A stretch of DNA of 64,000 bases from Whalleya microplaca (GCA_022497155.1 MU385794.1:62001-126000); one strand, 5' to 3'. Counted from the first letter of the stretch, positions 1 to 10,517 are shown. Numbers and translations are program-made. The notes: generated by a model not told the origin, from the sequence alone.

Positions 1-354
1 GCATAAGTATGGCAGAGCAGAAGGTCACTATGCATCACAGAGTCGCACCGCATATATCGGAGATGCACAGTCAGATCATTCGCTCGATGACAAGCCATCC
101 AAGGAAGGATATGTACTATTCTTAACCTAATTTTCGAGACTCCCCATAGTTGCTTTCTGCACACTATAGTCTGATTACCCGCAGTTATTATATACTAACA
201 CTCCTCATCAATCGTTTACAAATACATAGGCAAACAACCATACTTCGAAACATTTAGTGGTCAATTGTATGAATATAATGAACTTGACCGTATTATTATC
301 TCTAGGTAGTACTACACGATACCTGATAATAAGTCAAAACCAAGACGCCTTCTT
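1..354. other. Intergenic, no gene seen
   Basis: No open frame or recognisable motif. This is the 3' flank of the split decarboxylase/nucleotidyltransferase gene, which is read from the minus strand. Confidence 0.5.
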
Positions 355-1117
355 CTAGGGAGTTGCCACTATGAGCAGACACAGCAGCTTCGTAATTCTT
401 TCTTGCTGTTCAAGGCTTTTTTTGCGAGCATCCAGAAAGATATCACTCAGCCTCAATGCTACTGTAGCCCTGTCCTTGTAGCCCAGATAGTCCTCTCCAC
501 TCCGCTCGCCGTCAGACATTGCTAGGCGTACAAATGTCTGCGCGTTAGGAAAGGTTGCTTCCTCAAGAGAGGCTTCACCGCGGTTGACTTGTGCGAGAAT
601 ACGAACTAAAGTGTCTTCTGCTTTCGCTACTAGCTCCGAAAGCATAGCAGCACTTCCTGATATGACTCTTGATGGCGTGGTCAGCACGTTCAGAATCAGG
701 CGCTGTAGCATCTCGTCAGATGCGAGGTATTCTGGGGTTTTCTGGATGCTGACAATGCTACCATCTACAATCTTGATGCCGTTACCTTCAGCAGCTTTGA
801 GAGCGAAAGAGCTTGAAACGACGAGCTTGCGGTCGAATGGTACTTCAGCATCCACTAATACACCTGCTTCTATCATAATCGATAGGAAACCAGCTTTCAG
901 TGTTTCCCGAAGCTCCGCGTCTTCCGCAACTTGATCGGGCACAAATACCATGAGGTCGATGTCTGATAGAATGGCCAAGTTATCGTCGGCTGAAGAACCA
1001 TATAGGACAGCAACGTGTTTAGTTTGTCCCAAAGTTTCTCCTAGGAGCGAATCCAACTTTTTGATGACTTGTGACCGGATATTCGTTTCATTGGCGGGAA
1101 ATGATAACTGATATTTA
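355..1117 (-). pseudogene. Nucleotidyltransferase-like C-terminal half of a transposon-split fusion gene
   Basis: This is the downstream part of a gene whose upstream part lies at 3367-4906. It encodes about 254 residues starting KYQLSFPANETNIRS and ending LLCLLIVATP before the stop. The motif GSSADDNLAILSDIDLMVF (near 955-1015) matches the GS-x(n)-SDIDL core of the pol-beta/KNTase nucleotidyltransferase fold, where the two Asp bind metal. A possible third acidic position is in VDAEVPFD. Such domains move NMP groups onto small molecules, RNA or proteins; the substrate here is unknown. The frame is open throughout and still intact. After the insertion, an ATG inside the transposon repeat (position 1134, reading MVGIHGKYQ) is in frame, so the half could in principle be translated alone. 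The fold assignment is reasonably firm, the function is not. Confidence 0.7.
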
Positions 1118-1163
1118 CCATGGATCCCGACCATTCGGGACACCCTAGGTGCCGGGACCGCAA
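1118..1163 (+). repeat. Left terminal inverted repeat (46 bp)
   Basis: Starts CCATGGATCCCGACC and is the exact reverse complement of 3321-3366. It is GC-rich, unlike the element's interior, and is preceded by TA. Confidence 0.95.
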
Positions 1164-3320
1164 TAACTAAATTCCGCCATATAAAAGTTACTATATTCAA
1201 ATAACAATAAAAAATCAACAACTTGTCTAAAATAAAAATAAAAATTACCGTTTAGCAGCATTTCTCTTAATTAGTTTATTAGTTTATTTGGCATTTTGAT
1301 TATCTTGCCGGAACGAGTTTGTTTTATAGGTATAAATAGGACCTAAATAAAGGAATCTTCCTCGGAATTCTCCTTCTCGGAATCTTTTTTTTCTATATCA
1401 TTTATAATAACTATAATTTCCTTTTAAGTGTTATTTATAGCTTTATTGTCTTTTTGTTTCTCCTTCCAGATCTCTTAAAATATCTAAAAATATTAGTTTA
1501 AATTAAAAACTCGCCGTTTTTTTCTCTTTAGCTTCAAACGTTCAACCTCCTTTTTCAAACGCTCAATTTCCCTATCTCTTAATAATAAATTTATATTTAA
1601 TTTTTCTATATAATTAGTAAGCTTGCGGATCTTATAATTAAGACCTGGTATACGTCCTTTAGCTAAATCTTTAATTTAACGCCCTATAGCTAGTATAAAA
1701 ATTGTATCTATATAAGCTTATTGAGATTCAGTTATATTTACTTCCTTTTTATTTTATTAGATCTCTAAATAACTTAAAGCCTTTTTTTTTAATATTAGCT
1801 AATTTCTTGTAACTCTAAAGCTAAAGTAAATATTCCTTATAGTTAAAGTCTTACTCCTGGCTTAAATATAAGTCCTTATAAAATTCAGCTTATTTACCGG
1901 AGCTAAATTAATCTGATAGTTATATTTCTTTAATAAATTTCGATATCGGCGTTTAAGCTAATTAAAAGAACCATTATCTAATAGTTGAAGGCCGTAAGAA
2001 ATATATGTTAAAAAGAAGTAAAAGAAAATGTTATACTTAAAACAAATAGTTATAAAGGCATCCTAGTTAAGTAGGGTTAGTTATATACTTTAATATTAGC
2101 CTATAATAAATTCAAAAAAAATCGGAAAAATATAAAACTAATTAAAATAAATAAAAAATCGAATAGACTTATTATCCTATAACTCTTATATCTATTAAAG
2201 ATAATCAGCCGTAATTTTGTTCGGTTATTAGTGAAAGGCTCGATTTAAGATATAAATACCTATTTAAGTTAATTAATAGTAATTTTATTATTAGTCTAAC
2301 CTTTTTCTAAAATAATATAATGCCAAAAAGCTATTTTCTCAAATTCTCTTACAAACCAGATTATTTAAAACTCTTTGCCTTTAAAAATAATACCTGGTTT
2401 AAAAACAATGCCAATTACGCTAACGCATTCAAAAAAAAAGGTCTACATACAGCTCTAAAGGCTCTTTAAAAACGCTCGTTTTATTGCTAAACTACCCAAA
2501 ACTAAACAATCGAAACCTAAAGCACGTAATTAGTATTTTAACGCTAAATTTCGATAATAGAGGCTTATATACTATATATAGTCATTAAACTACCTTTATC
2601 TATATTATAAGTTAGCTTAGAAGAGATAAAGCTATACCTACCCTTTCGAACCTAGAAATACCAGTTAATAACTTTTGGAGTGAACGAATTAAAACGTAAG
2701 GCTTTAATTTTTTGCCTAATTTTAGTTAATATCGAAAAATTACGTTACGTAAAGCCCTAGGTTTAATTTTTACCTAGAAAAGCTGGGGCACCAGCTATAA
2801 CGCGTATAATAACACGCACATTCAAGTATAAGGGGGCATAACCTAATGTTTCCTAATTAAGAATTTATTTAGCAAGCCGTTTTTCTTATTATTTTATAAA
2901 GTAATTGCCGTAATTAGATTTAGTTGCTGATATCCTGCCGTAAATGTATGCGGAAAGGGTCGATTGTGAGATATCCCATTTCTGACCTGATATACAAACT
3001 AATAAATTATTTTCTTAAATATCTATAACAGCTATAACTATATTTATGTCTGTATAAAAGGGTATCGTAATCGGAGATTATAGTATTAAAATATCTGGTA
3101 TTAAAATTAAGGTAGGTAAAAAGATGATATATACGCAAAAAAACATCTTATTAATAGTTTTAATTAATTGCCTTCCGCCACTCGAAAAAATTTGGAAAAA
3201 AAATATATTAATATTTAAGTAATTATTTAAAGCCATGGAAACTCTCGTTTTGTTATATTAAATTTTGGCCAAAAAATGTGTAAGTGAAAGTGGAGGGTTT
3301 TATATAGTGATCGCTGATTT

Positions 3321-3366
3321 TTGCGGTCCCGGCACCTAGGGTGTCCCGAATGGTCGGGATCCATGG
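3321..3366 (-). repeat. Right terminal inverted repeat (46 bp)
   Basis: Exact inverted copy of 1118-1163, followed by TA at 3367-3368. The decarboxylase frame reads into it for a few codons, giving the foreign tail MDPDHSGHPRCRDRKNQ and beyond to a stop at 3227. Confidence 0.95.
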
Positions 3367-4906
3367 TACCATCCCCAAAGTGTGCTTGACCAAGCTCTTC
3401 AACTCTGTCTAGAAGTTGCTTGACATGGTCGATGGTAGTCCTCGGATTGCCATTCATTGTTCGAAGAACATAAATGGGTCTCTGGGATTCGATCAGGGCA
3501 TGTTGGCAGCTTTTGAGGGTAAAGCCATGGATATAGTAGGTACCTTCGGCCCTAATAGTCTCTTTGATCTTGTAGTTTACTTCGTTCAACTTCTCAAGAT
3601 CAACGTCTGGGATAGTACGTGTTAGTCCTCTGTAGTATTTCTGTAGACTACTCGGCATGAATGCCATGATGCAAGAGTTGATATCCGTAGAGTTTAGTAG
3701 TATCAAGTCATTTCGTCGATCGACCTCTGCTTGAATCAATGATGTCAGCTCAAGGCGTTGATCAATCAGTTCCGAGAGTTTCTCTTGCCCGAAGAACTTG
3801 ATTGTAGCCCACAACTTCAGGGCGTCAAAGGCCTTCGACCCAATGAAAGGGGTTACTTGACCTAAAGACCACTGTGTCTTCAAGATCAAGTCTGAATTTG
3901 TTGATATATTGGCCAAACTTCTTGGGTCCTTGAACAAGACAAAAGAACAAGTATTTGGTAGCCATAAGACTTCATGAGGGTCGATTGTAATAGAGTCTGC
4001 CTTTTCGATCCCACGAAGTCTGTCACGATGCTTGAAAGAGAATGCCAACTGACTTCCATGGCACGCGTCGACGTGGAACCAGACATCTCTCTCCGCAAGC
4101 ACCGCGGATACAGCGCCTAAATCCTCAATGTTCATGCTTCGTGAATCACCAGCATAAGCGACGCAAGCTAAAATGTAGTTGCCAGCTCCTCGTTCTTCCT
4201 CTATAATTCTCTTCAGGTCTTCCAGGTCCATACGAAATTGACCGTTGACTGGGACTCGGACCACGTTTCTTTGTCCCAAACCCAGCCAGGACATTGCAGA
4301 GCGAATAGAATAATGCTCAACAACGTCGGGTACTAGAACGCGGATTTGATTCGGAAGTACGGGGAGTCCCTCGGAAGAAGACTGTGGGAATAACTTCTCC
4401 CGCGCAGCTACCAAAGCTATCGTATTTGACAGGCATCCTCCTAGCGTTAAAATGCCTCCAATCTCTGCAGAAGACGTATACTTGCGAGGAGTAGAGTACC
4501 CGAGTATTTCTCTTAACCAATGTACCACTTCCATTTCTATGAAAGTAGCCTCTGGGGCACATATGTCCTGGTTGGCCAAGTTTTGGTTCAAAAGCGGCAC
4601 CAGAAGAGATGCCCCGAGACCTGGGATACTGTTGCCTGAGTCAGGGAAGCCCAGGAAAGTGGGTGAACCCCAATTACTGCTCTTCTTAGCTAGGTCCTCG
4701 AAATGGCCTAGGAGTTGAGATAATGCAACCCCTTTACGGGGCATTGACTCGAATGCAATATCATTTGGAGGACGAGTGAGTTCGGAAATAACCTTGCTGG
4801 ATCCCTTGAAAGACGTCCCTATTTGTACGACTTGAGTGAAGAACTCAGCTACTTCCTCTGTGGGTTGGGCCCCGAGGAAATGGTCATCGATATCGTTGGA
4901 GGTCAT
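3367..4906 (-). pseudogene. PLP-dependent (group II) decarboxylase-like N-terminal half of the split fusion gene
   Basis: About 513 residues of a group II amino-acid decarboxylase fold, the family of glutamate, 2,4-diaminobutyrate and aromatic amino-acid decarboxylases. The start is taken at MTSNDIDDHFLGAQPTEEV (4906). An upstream in-frame ATG (5044) would add a hydrophobic leader and is less likely. Visible motifs in order: PTFLGFPDSGNSIPGLGA, TLGGCLSNTIALVAAR, the pyridine-ring Asp in WFHVDACHGSQLAF, and SITIDPHEVLWLPNTCSF. In this family the last motif carries the Schiff-base lysine as DPHK or NPHK; here the codon is GAA (Glu, plus-strand 3971-3973), so classical PLP catalysis should be lost. 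The frame ends where the transposon begins. After removal of element plus one TA it reads GDG-KYQLSF straight into the nucleotidyltransferase half. The frame is otherwise undamaged. Confidence 0.8.
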
Positions 4907-6173
4907 GGTGAATAACTGAGATGTAATGGTGTGTGCACTATAGTCTTCAGGAATGCCGAATGTTAAATCCATATACTCTGGCAGTAAAATAGTTATGGAA
5001 TGAACGATACTTACCACAGAGATGCTGGTTATAATTAAGTCCAAGGGTGTAAGGAGATGTCCACCTCATATAAGATTCTTGAAAAGGTAGGAAAATATCT
5101 AGAATAGTGCTGAGGAGCTCAACATAGTAGATATATAGAAACTCCATCTGCATATGACTTGAGTCCGACTGGCATAACATTCGCCTGGTAGTAACAGTCA
5201 TTCCTCGAAGATACACAGTGACTCAAAGCTTTGTTAATTGACGGATGATCAGAAACCCTTGGCTTTGTCATTTGTGACTCTATTCATATGTACACCCAGC
5301 CTGATGTGATAATGCTAAGATGATGTAACAGAGATAATATACTGGTGGTTAATGCTAGCTCTATCTGTCACAGGCATTAACACCATGTGTTTGTCTTGCA
5401 AAATTGTACCGTTCAGTTTGCGGTCCTCAGCCTGTACATCCAATTAATCCAGCCTCGAGGTTTGTGCGAACGATGCTGATTACCCCATGTGCTACCTACA
5501 GCCAGATAATTTTTATCTCCTTAATTGGTAGCCATTGAGTTAGGAGCTGAGTTTCTTCCCGTGACTTTTGCACATCAGATGACTCACTGTGGGTAGATCA
5601 CGGCCTCAAAGTTATTGGGAAAGGTTTAAACAGCCGTCAGGTTCGTGCCTACCTTTCCCCAAGTTGAGATGCGGCCTCTCTGTAACTTTATTTCTACGCT
5701 AGAAAAAAATCAGGTCCTCCTATTGGCGTAGCAGGTGTTAGGAGCTTATCCATTAGATGGAGATTGAGGTCGTATTGCGCCTCAAATACTAAAATACTTC
5801 GTTTTCGTATAACTGCCCAGGTGTCCTTGAGGCGTACGAGTGGCTTGCAAGGCGAACGGGCTGAAGATGATGGCCAGCACAAGAAAGTTGATAGCAATGG
5901 CTGCGCGGTAGGCGAAATAAAAAAAATCAGTAGTGCGTAACACTCTGATTTTCAACGTATCAAGTTGGGAAAGGTGGGCTTTAGCTGAACGCCAGGTTCA
6001 AACCTTTCCTAACTTACCTTTATCCTTAAAGCTACCGGGCATTTTGCTTCTTGAAAGTAGATTAGGGAACTGGAAAGGCAGCAGACCAAATTCCGCAGAA
6101 GGCAGGCCAATGCTCACAATGGTTACCGGAGGGGACGTAAGGTTATAGGGCACATTAAGCAAACACCTCAGCA
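4907..6173. other. Upstream region of the decarboxylase gene, MITE-like repeats, no gene
   Basis: No coding region is supported. The decarboxylase promoter must lie here. A repeat pair at 5611-6016 is listed separately. Confidence 0.5.
5611..6016. repeat. MITE-like inverted repeat pair
   Basis: The arms at about 5611-5670 and 5957-6016 share GGAAAGGTTTRAAC, CAGGTTC-like and ACCTTTCCCCAAGTTGA blocks in inverted orientation, about 400 bp end to end. They are diverged (several mismatches and gaps). Each arm also contains its own short palindrome (GGGAAAGGT...ACCTTTCCC). No target duplication was identified, so classification as a miniature transposon is an inference. Confidence 0.4.
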
Positions 6174-6246
6174 TCCAGAAATGGTCTATTAGGAAAGAGG
6201 TCCGCCTCTCACCTTTAGGCCTAGAGTTCGACCCTCTACTGGGACA
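6174..6246 (+). pseudogene. Degenerate tRNA-Glu(CTC)-like sequence or tRNA-derived SINE head
   Basis: TGGTCTATTAGG (from 6182) resembles a box A. CCGCCTCTCACC contains a loop with a CTC anticodon. TAGAGTTCGACCCTCTA forms a perfect T-arm with TTCGACC as the loop and box B. The acceptor ends (TCCAG / CTGGGA) pair only partly and the anticodon stem is mismatched, so a working tRNA is unlikely. It is followed by repeats of TTTCTACAGTT (6250-6305), as in a SINE tail. Confidence 0.4.
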
Positions 6247-6403
6247 CCCGTTTCTACAGTTGTTTCTACAGCCCCGTCGCAAGACATTCGTTTCTACAGT
6301 TCCTACAATTTTTCGTATCTTTTTTAATCACATTTTCCTACAAAGACATATGCGTCTGACGCTTCCCTTTCCACCTCCAGTCAGTACTTCAAACATTCAA
6401 GCA

Positions 6404-7211
6404 ATGCAGTCACATGAACAGGCAAAGCGCAGCTGTCACAGTAGCGGCAGGGTTGTCGTACTCAACGGCTTCCCAGGATCCGGGAAATATACGATTCTAC
6501 GACATATTCAGACCCGATGCCACAACCAAGAAACGCGCCTCGTGGACAACCATCTCCTGATTGACCCAGTACAAGCACTCTATCCCGACAGAGGACCCGC
6601 GCATCACCGCCTTCGAAGGCAGGTACGCAGTCTGTTCCTCTCTTCAATAAGAGAACTTGTTAAAGAAGGCTACCTGGTCTTGATGACCGCATGTCTCGGG
6701 GATAATGACGCAGATCGTCAAGTTCTTGAAGAGCAGTACGTTGCCCGGATCCTTCGTGTCCTATTCTGGCTTGTCTCAGGGGGGCGCATATGCCTACTGG
6801 ATTGTTTCTAGAGTTGGCACTCCCGAAACATACTTAGAACTCCCTCAATTATATAAAGTGGGTATACTGACTTAGATTATATATAGCATCGATATTGTCC
6901 GGGACACTGGAATACCATTACTCTGGGTTAATATTCATTGCGGTTATGACGAACTGGAAAAGCGAGCGATGAGTGCAGAGCGTGTCCAAGGCACGAAGAC
7001 TAAGTTGACAGACCCCGAGGCCCTCCGTCAATTAGTCAACACAAACAAGTTGGCGATGCCAGCGAATCAAGGAGCAGACCTTCCAGGAGTCAATATGGTG
7101 GCCGAAAATATCGACGTGAGCGGGACAATCGAAGAGTCTGTCACGAATATCCTCAAGATCATGGATCGGCATAAGCTCAATGGTACAGGGGAGGAACAAG
7201 CCTTTCAGTAA
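6404..7211 (+). CDS. P-loop (AAA/kinase-like) NTPase
   Basis: Two exons, 6404-6735 and 6887-7211, encode 218 residues; the intron is GTACGT...CTGAC...ATATAG. The protein has a Walker A loop in VVVLNGFPGSGKYTILRHI. Downstream it has VDNHLLIDPVQALYPDRGPAHHRLRRQVR and TACLGDNDADRQVLEEHIDIVRDTGIPLLWVN (split by the intron), a layout found in fungal AAA_33 / chloramphenicol-phosphotransferase-like kinases. Family members phosphorylate small molecules or nucleic acids; the substrate is not predictable. The tail LTDPEALRQLVNTNKL is typical of the same family. The start MQSHEQAK is chosen because the conserved region begins soon after; in-frame ATGs at 6350 and 6260 are alternatives. Cytosolic, with no targeting signal. 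Tyr after the Walker lysine is unusual, but the following Thr is kept. Confidence 0.75.
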
Positions 7212-7913
7212 TATTCGTACCATGATTACTGAGAATGAACGATCCGTTATGCCTGCGAAGTAAGATACAACCAACCCATCGCCAGTGAAAAATCCCCCAA
7301 AAGCGTTTGATAGGAACAATGCAATACGATGTTCGTGAACTACTGAATTGCTGGAGGTACAGTGCATAATCCCCTAGAATTCGAGGAGCGGGGCGGCTCT
7401 ATTGGCTTACGAGGAGCTAGCTGAGCGCTGTACTCCGTAATTCTCTGGACGTTTAGAGTATTGGCCATGTGGAACCACCGGATGCGCACTTTCAACATCG
7501 ATGTCGAAGCATCGTGAACCTTTCCATAGTTCACAAGCCTGTGTATGTCTTCTTTACATAGGCTCTAGACTGCGCTTCTAAATTTACCTCCACTATCATT
7601 ACAATAACCCAACAACCGCTAGCTATACGTGTTTCATATGCGCGCGGCGTAGCACTGCGACCACCAATGAGAAAGGGCTGATAAACAAGCCGTTGGTCGC
7701 TTCTGCCTAACCTAGTCTGGGGATGATAGCATGCGGCTGACACGCTACCGAGTGACCTTTGTCCTCTTTTGGAATATGATTAGGGAAATCTAATCACATG
7801 GTGTCGTGTTAGCCCATCTCTGTATAAATACTCTCACGTCGATACATAGGCTTTGCAACCTGGTGAATCGCGTCTTATTTACTGCCCATTTCTGCTGGGA
7901 GTCGTCTGCCAAT
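7212..7913. other. Intergenic, no gene seen
   Basis: Short open frames only, with no motif. It includes the promoter and leader of the sirtuin gene. Confidence 0.5.
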
Positions 7914-9350
7914 ATGGCCAACACCGCTCCCAAAGTCGCTGAAGAGGAGCGCCACGAGTCTCCCGAGGCAGTCAATCGGAAGGCCGAAGCCCTCGTAAAG
8001 CAGATCAAGAAATGCAAGCATCTCATTGCTTTCACCGGCGCGGGCGTATCTACTTCTGCTGGTCAGCTCTATCATTGCCGGAAAGATAGCCATGACCTAG
8101 TCTAAATCATTACAGGCATTCCTGACTTCAGAGGCCCGGAAGGCGCCTGGACGCTCAGGGCCCAGGGAAGACAGCACACGAAAGCTGTCAACACCTTGCA
8201 AGCTATTCCAACGCCTACGCACATGGCGCTTGTCGAGTTGCAAAACCAGGGCATCCTGAAGTATCTCGTCAGCCAAAATTGCGATGGACTGCACAGGAGG
8301 AGTGGAATACGACCAGTGCGTCTGCTAGACTCTGATTGATGACATCGTATTAATACCTCTGCCTGTTCAGGATAGAATATCCGAGTTACATGGTAATAAT
8401 AATCGCGAGTATTGCAAGGACTGCGGGAAGGAGTACATTCGCGGTAGGTACCATGACTATGATATTGTGAGATGGCATCGCCCTTACGCTGGCTAGATTT
8501 CCGAGCTGTTGCTTCTTACGACAAGAGCGTTCATGACCATCGCACAGGCAGGAAATGTGCCCGCTGTGGTGGAACTCTGCTCGATAGTATCGTCAATTTC
8601 GGAGAGTCTCTACCTGCTCAAGCCCTCGAGCTTGCTAGGAAGCACGCCGAAGAGGCTGATCTTTGCCTTGTGCTGGGCTCCTCTCTCACTGTAAGCCCAG
8701 CAAACGAGATCCCTGGGACTGTCGCATATAGGCAAGGAGCCAAGCTCGCCATCTGCAACCTTCAGAGTACACCGATGGACCACCTATCCGATCTGCGCAT
8801 CTATTCCAAATCGGATAACTTGATGATCCAAGTGATGAATAAACTCAACCTCCCGATTCCGCCCTTCATTCTCCGTCGCCGCCTCTTGGTTGAGATGGAG
8901 ATGAGGGGCGACGAGCCGCATCAGCTAACAGTCAAAGGCGTCGATGTAGACGGTACGCCAGTGACTTTCCTCCGCTCGGTCAAGCTTGCGTACAACAGGC
9001 GCGTGGTTCGTTCTGAGCCCTTCGTCATCAACTTTCGCGGCGGCCTAGCTCCCGGAACGGAGTTAGAGCTCGAACTTGAGTTTATGGGAAATCATGGTGA
9101 GCCTAATCTGAATATTACGTACGAATACCGCGGCGAGGGCGATGGGCAGATTTTGTATCTTCTCGAGTATAACCCCGTCAATGGAGAGTGGAAGGCGAAT
9201 AAGCAGGACAATGCCACTACTGGTGATGAAGTGAGCAATGGTGTGGAAAAGGACGAGGAATCTCTGCTGGTTCTCACGGAGGGTGAATGGATACCCGCCA
9301 TCGTGAAGCCAAGTCCCGCAGCGAATGGATTCCCAGATATCGCGGCGTGA
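7914..9350 (+). CDS. NAD-dependent protein deacetylase, SIRT6/7-like sirtuin
   Basis: Four exons (7914-8061, 8116-8315, 8371-8443, 8497-9350) give 424 residues with three introns of 53-55 nt. Sirtuin motifs appear in order: GAGVSTSAGIPDFRGPEG (NAD binding, split by intron 1), SQNCDGLHRRSG, the catalytic His in RISELHGNNNREYC, zinc cysteines in YCKDCGKEY and KCARCGGTL, VNFGESLP, LCLVLGSSLTVSPA and KLAICNLQ. The class IV signature (TSAGIPDFRGPEGAWT) and the NFGESLP spacing match SIRT6/SIRT7 rather than Sir2/Hst2. The family removes acetyl and long acyl groups from histone and other lysines, consuming NAD, usually in the nucleus. A C-terminal extension of about 150 residues after PIPPFILRRR is acidic near the end and has no domain I recognise. 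Exon junctions preserve every motif, so the model is strong. Confidence 0.9.
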
Positions 9351-9636
9351 TTTCCCCTGACTTCGTCAGATTGCATATAGTAACAGTTTAGATAACATTA
9401 CACACGACAAATGATATCGTAACCTTCGTCCATATAATTGCGACTTTGCTATGCCCTGCGAATTCATTTGTTCTATGATATCAAGCCCCCCTCTACTCAG
9501 AGACTATCCTGGGCTTGAACTGCACTCTGATACTAAAAGCCTTGCGTTGTGCCTCTCAAGACATAGATGTCACACAGAAATCAGACTCCTCCCTCCAACC
9601 TCCCCCACGCCCATCCCTTCATTCCCCCTATTCCCC

Positions 9637-10487
9637 CTATCCCCTACCATACTCCTCATAGACCCCCCGACACCCCACCAGCCACCCCAGCGCAACCTGC
9701 GCCCCCAGCACCGCGCGCGTGGCCACCGCGTGCACCCAACCCGGCCACGACCACGCCTCCCCGAGGACGATGGGCCAATTATCCAGGCGCCAGAACACCG
9801 CCGCCAGCTCGAGCCCCAGCGTGCGCGCCTCCCAGCTGCGCGGCCCCGCCGCCGCCGCGTCCAGGATCAGCCCGTTCAGGTTCCGGAAGAAGGCCTCCTT
9901 CGCGCCGTCGCGCGGGTCCGTCCACTCGCGGACCACGAGGTCCTCTTCCTCTTCTTCCCCGGAGCCCTCGCCTGGGATGCTGCGGCTCCGCCGCCATTCA
10001 CTATATGCAATCAAAAAAGTCAATAAGCAGCTACCCCTTGAGACAGGTAATCCATGTGTCTAGAGTCCCGCCTGTCCCGTCTCAAGAGTTGCCCTTCCCA
10101 CAAGGACATCTCGCCCCACACACACAAATAGACAAATGAAGCTCCATCAATAGCAAGGGAACCCGTCCCCCCCCCCCCCCCCCCCCTCTTTCCTACCCAA
10201 AATACAAAGGAACAGGAAACCTACTGCACAACCCCCCTAGGCACCCGCACAACCCCATCCCCCGGCCCGACGTCAGTTAGCACTGAATCCCCAAGCACGA
10301 CCTCCGCGCGCCCGGCCAGCACGCGCAGGAACTCGGCGTGCGCGGCGTGCCAGTGCGGGCCCGAGGTCCACGCGGACCCGCGCGGGACCGTGATCGTCGC
10401 CTCGTCGCGCACCGAGAGGTCGTAGGTCACGGCCGCGGGGCCGGGGCGCGCGAAGACGTGCTGCGCGTGGCGGGGCGTGCGGGGCAT
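9637..10487 (-). CDS. Cupin-domain protein
   Basis: Two exons on the minus strand (10487-10225 and 10000-9637) give 208 residues; the 224-nt intron splits the His of VPRGVVHEWRRS. Cupin motif 1 is PHWHAAHAEFLRVLAG, with metal-ligand-type His residues and Glu, followed by the motif-2-like DVGPGDGVVRVPRGVVHEW. The second exon reads VVREWTDPRDGAKEAFFRNLNG, then a hydrophobic helical tail. Related fungal proteins are single-domain cupins of unknown substrate. The exon is very GC-rich. The gene is bracketed by homopolymers: a C run in the intron (about 10167-10187) and a G run just upstream of the ATG (about 10499-10516). Upstream and downstream plus-strand frames rich in Pro and Arg are shadows of this gene. 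Confidence 0.75.
10164..10190 (+). repeat. Poly-C tract inside the cupin intron
   Basis: About 20 consecutive C on the plus strand (poly-G in the transcript), inside the 10001-10224 intron. Confidence 0.9.
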
Positions 10488-10496
10488 TTTGGGGTG

Positions 10497-10517
10497 AGGG
10501 GGGGGGGGGGGGGGGTA
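10497..10517 (+). repeat. Poly-G tract just upstream of the cupin start
   Basis: About 18 consecutive G on the plus strand, 10-30 nt upstream of the ATG at 10487 on the minus strand, so it is poly-C in the leader. Confidence 0.9.

Larger units (their letters stand above)
1118..3366 (-). mobile_element. Fot1/pogo-type (Tc1/mariner) DNA transposon, RIP-degraded
   Basis: The 2,249-bp element is bounded by perfect 46-bp inverted repeats and flanked by TA on both sides (1116-1117 and 3367-3368), the Tc1/mariner target duplication. The interior is very AT-rich with stops in all frames, as expected after repeat-induced C-to-T change. Transposase remnants are readable on the minus strand. From 2430 downward there is a stretch like the DDE block 'ECVSVIGIVFKPGIIFKGKE', then W-x(n)-EKG-stop-TNN, matching the 'sv.G....p..iFKGk..WT.n' core of Fot1-like transposases. 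From about 1675 to 1505 there is a basic coiled-coil tail rich in RDREIERLKKEVERL, typical of the C-terminus of these proteins. The element is non-autonomous now. It sits inside a coding frame. Confidence 0.85.

Noticed and set aside
9451..10139. Long Pro/Arg-rich plus-strand frames
   Set aside because: Shadows of the minus-strand cupin gene and its GC-rich intron; no motif.
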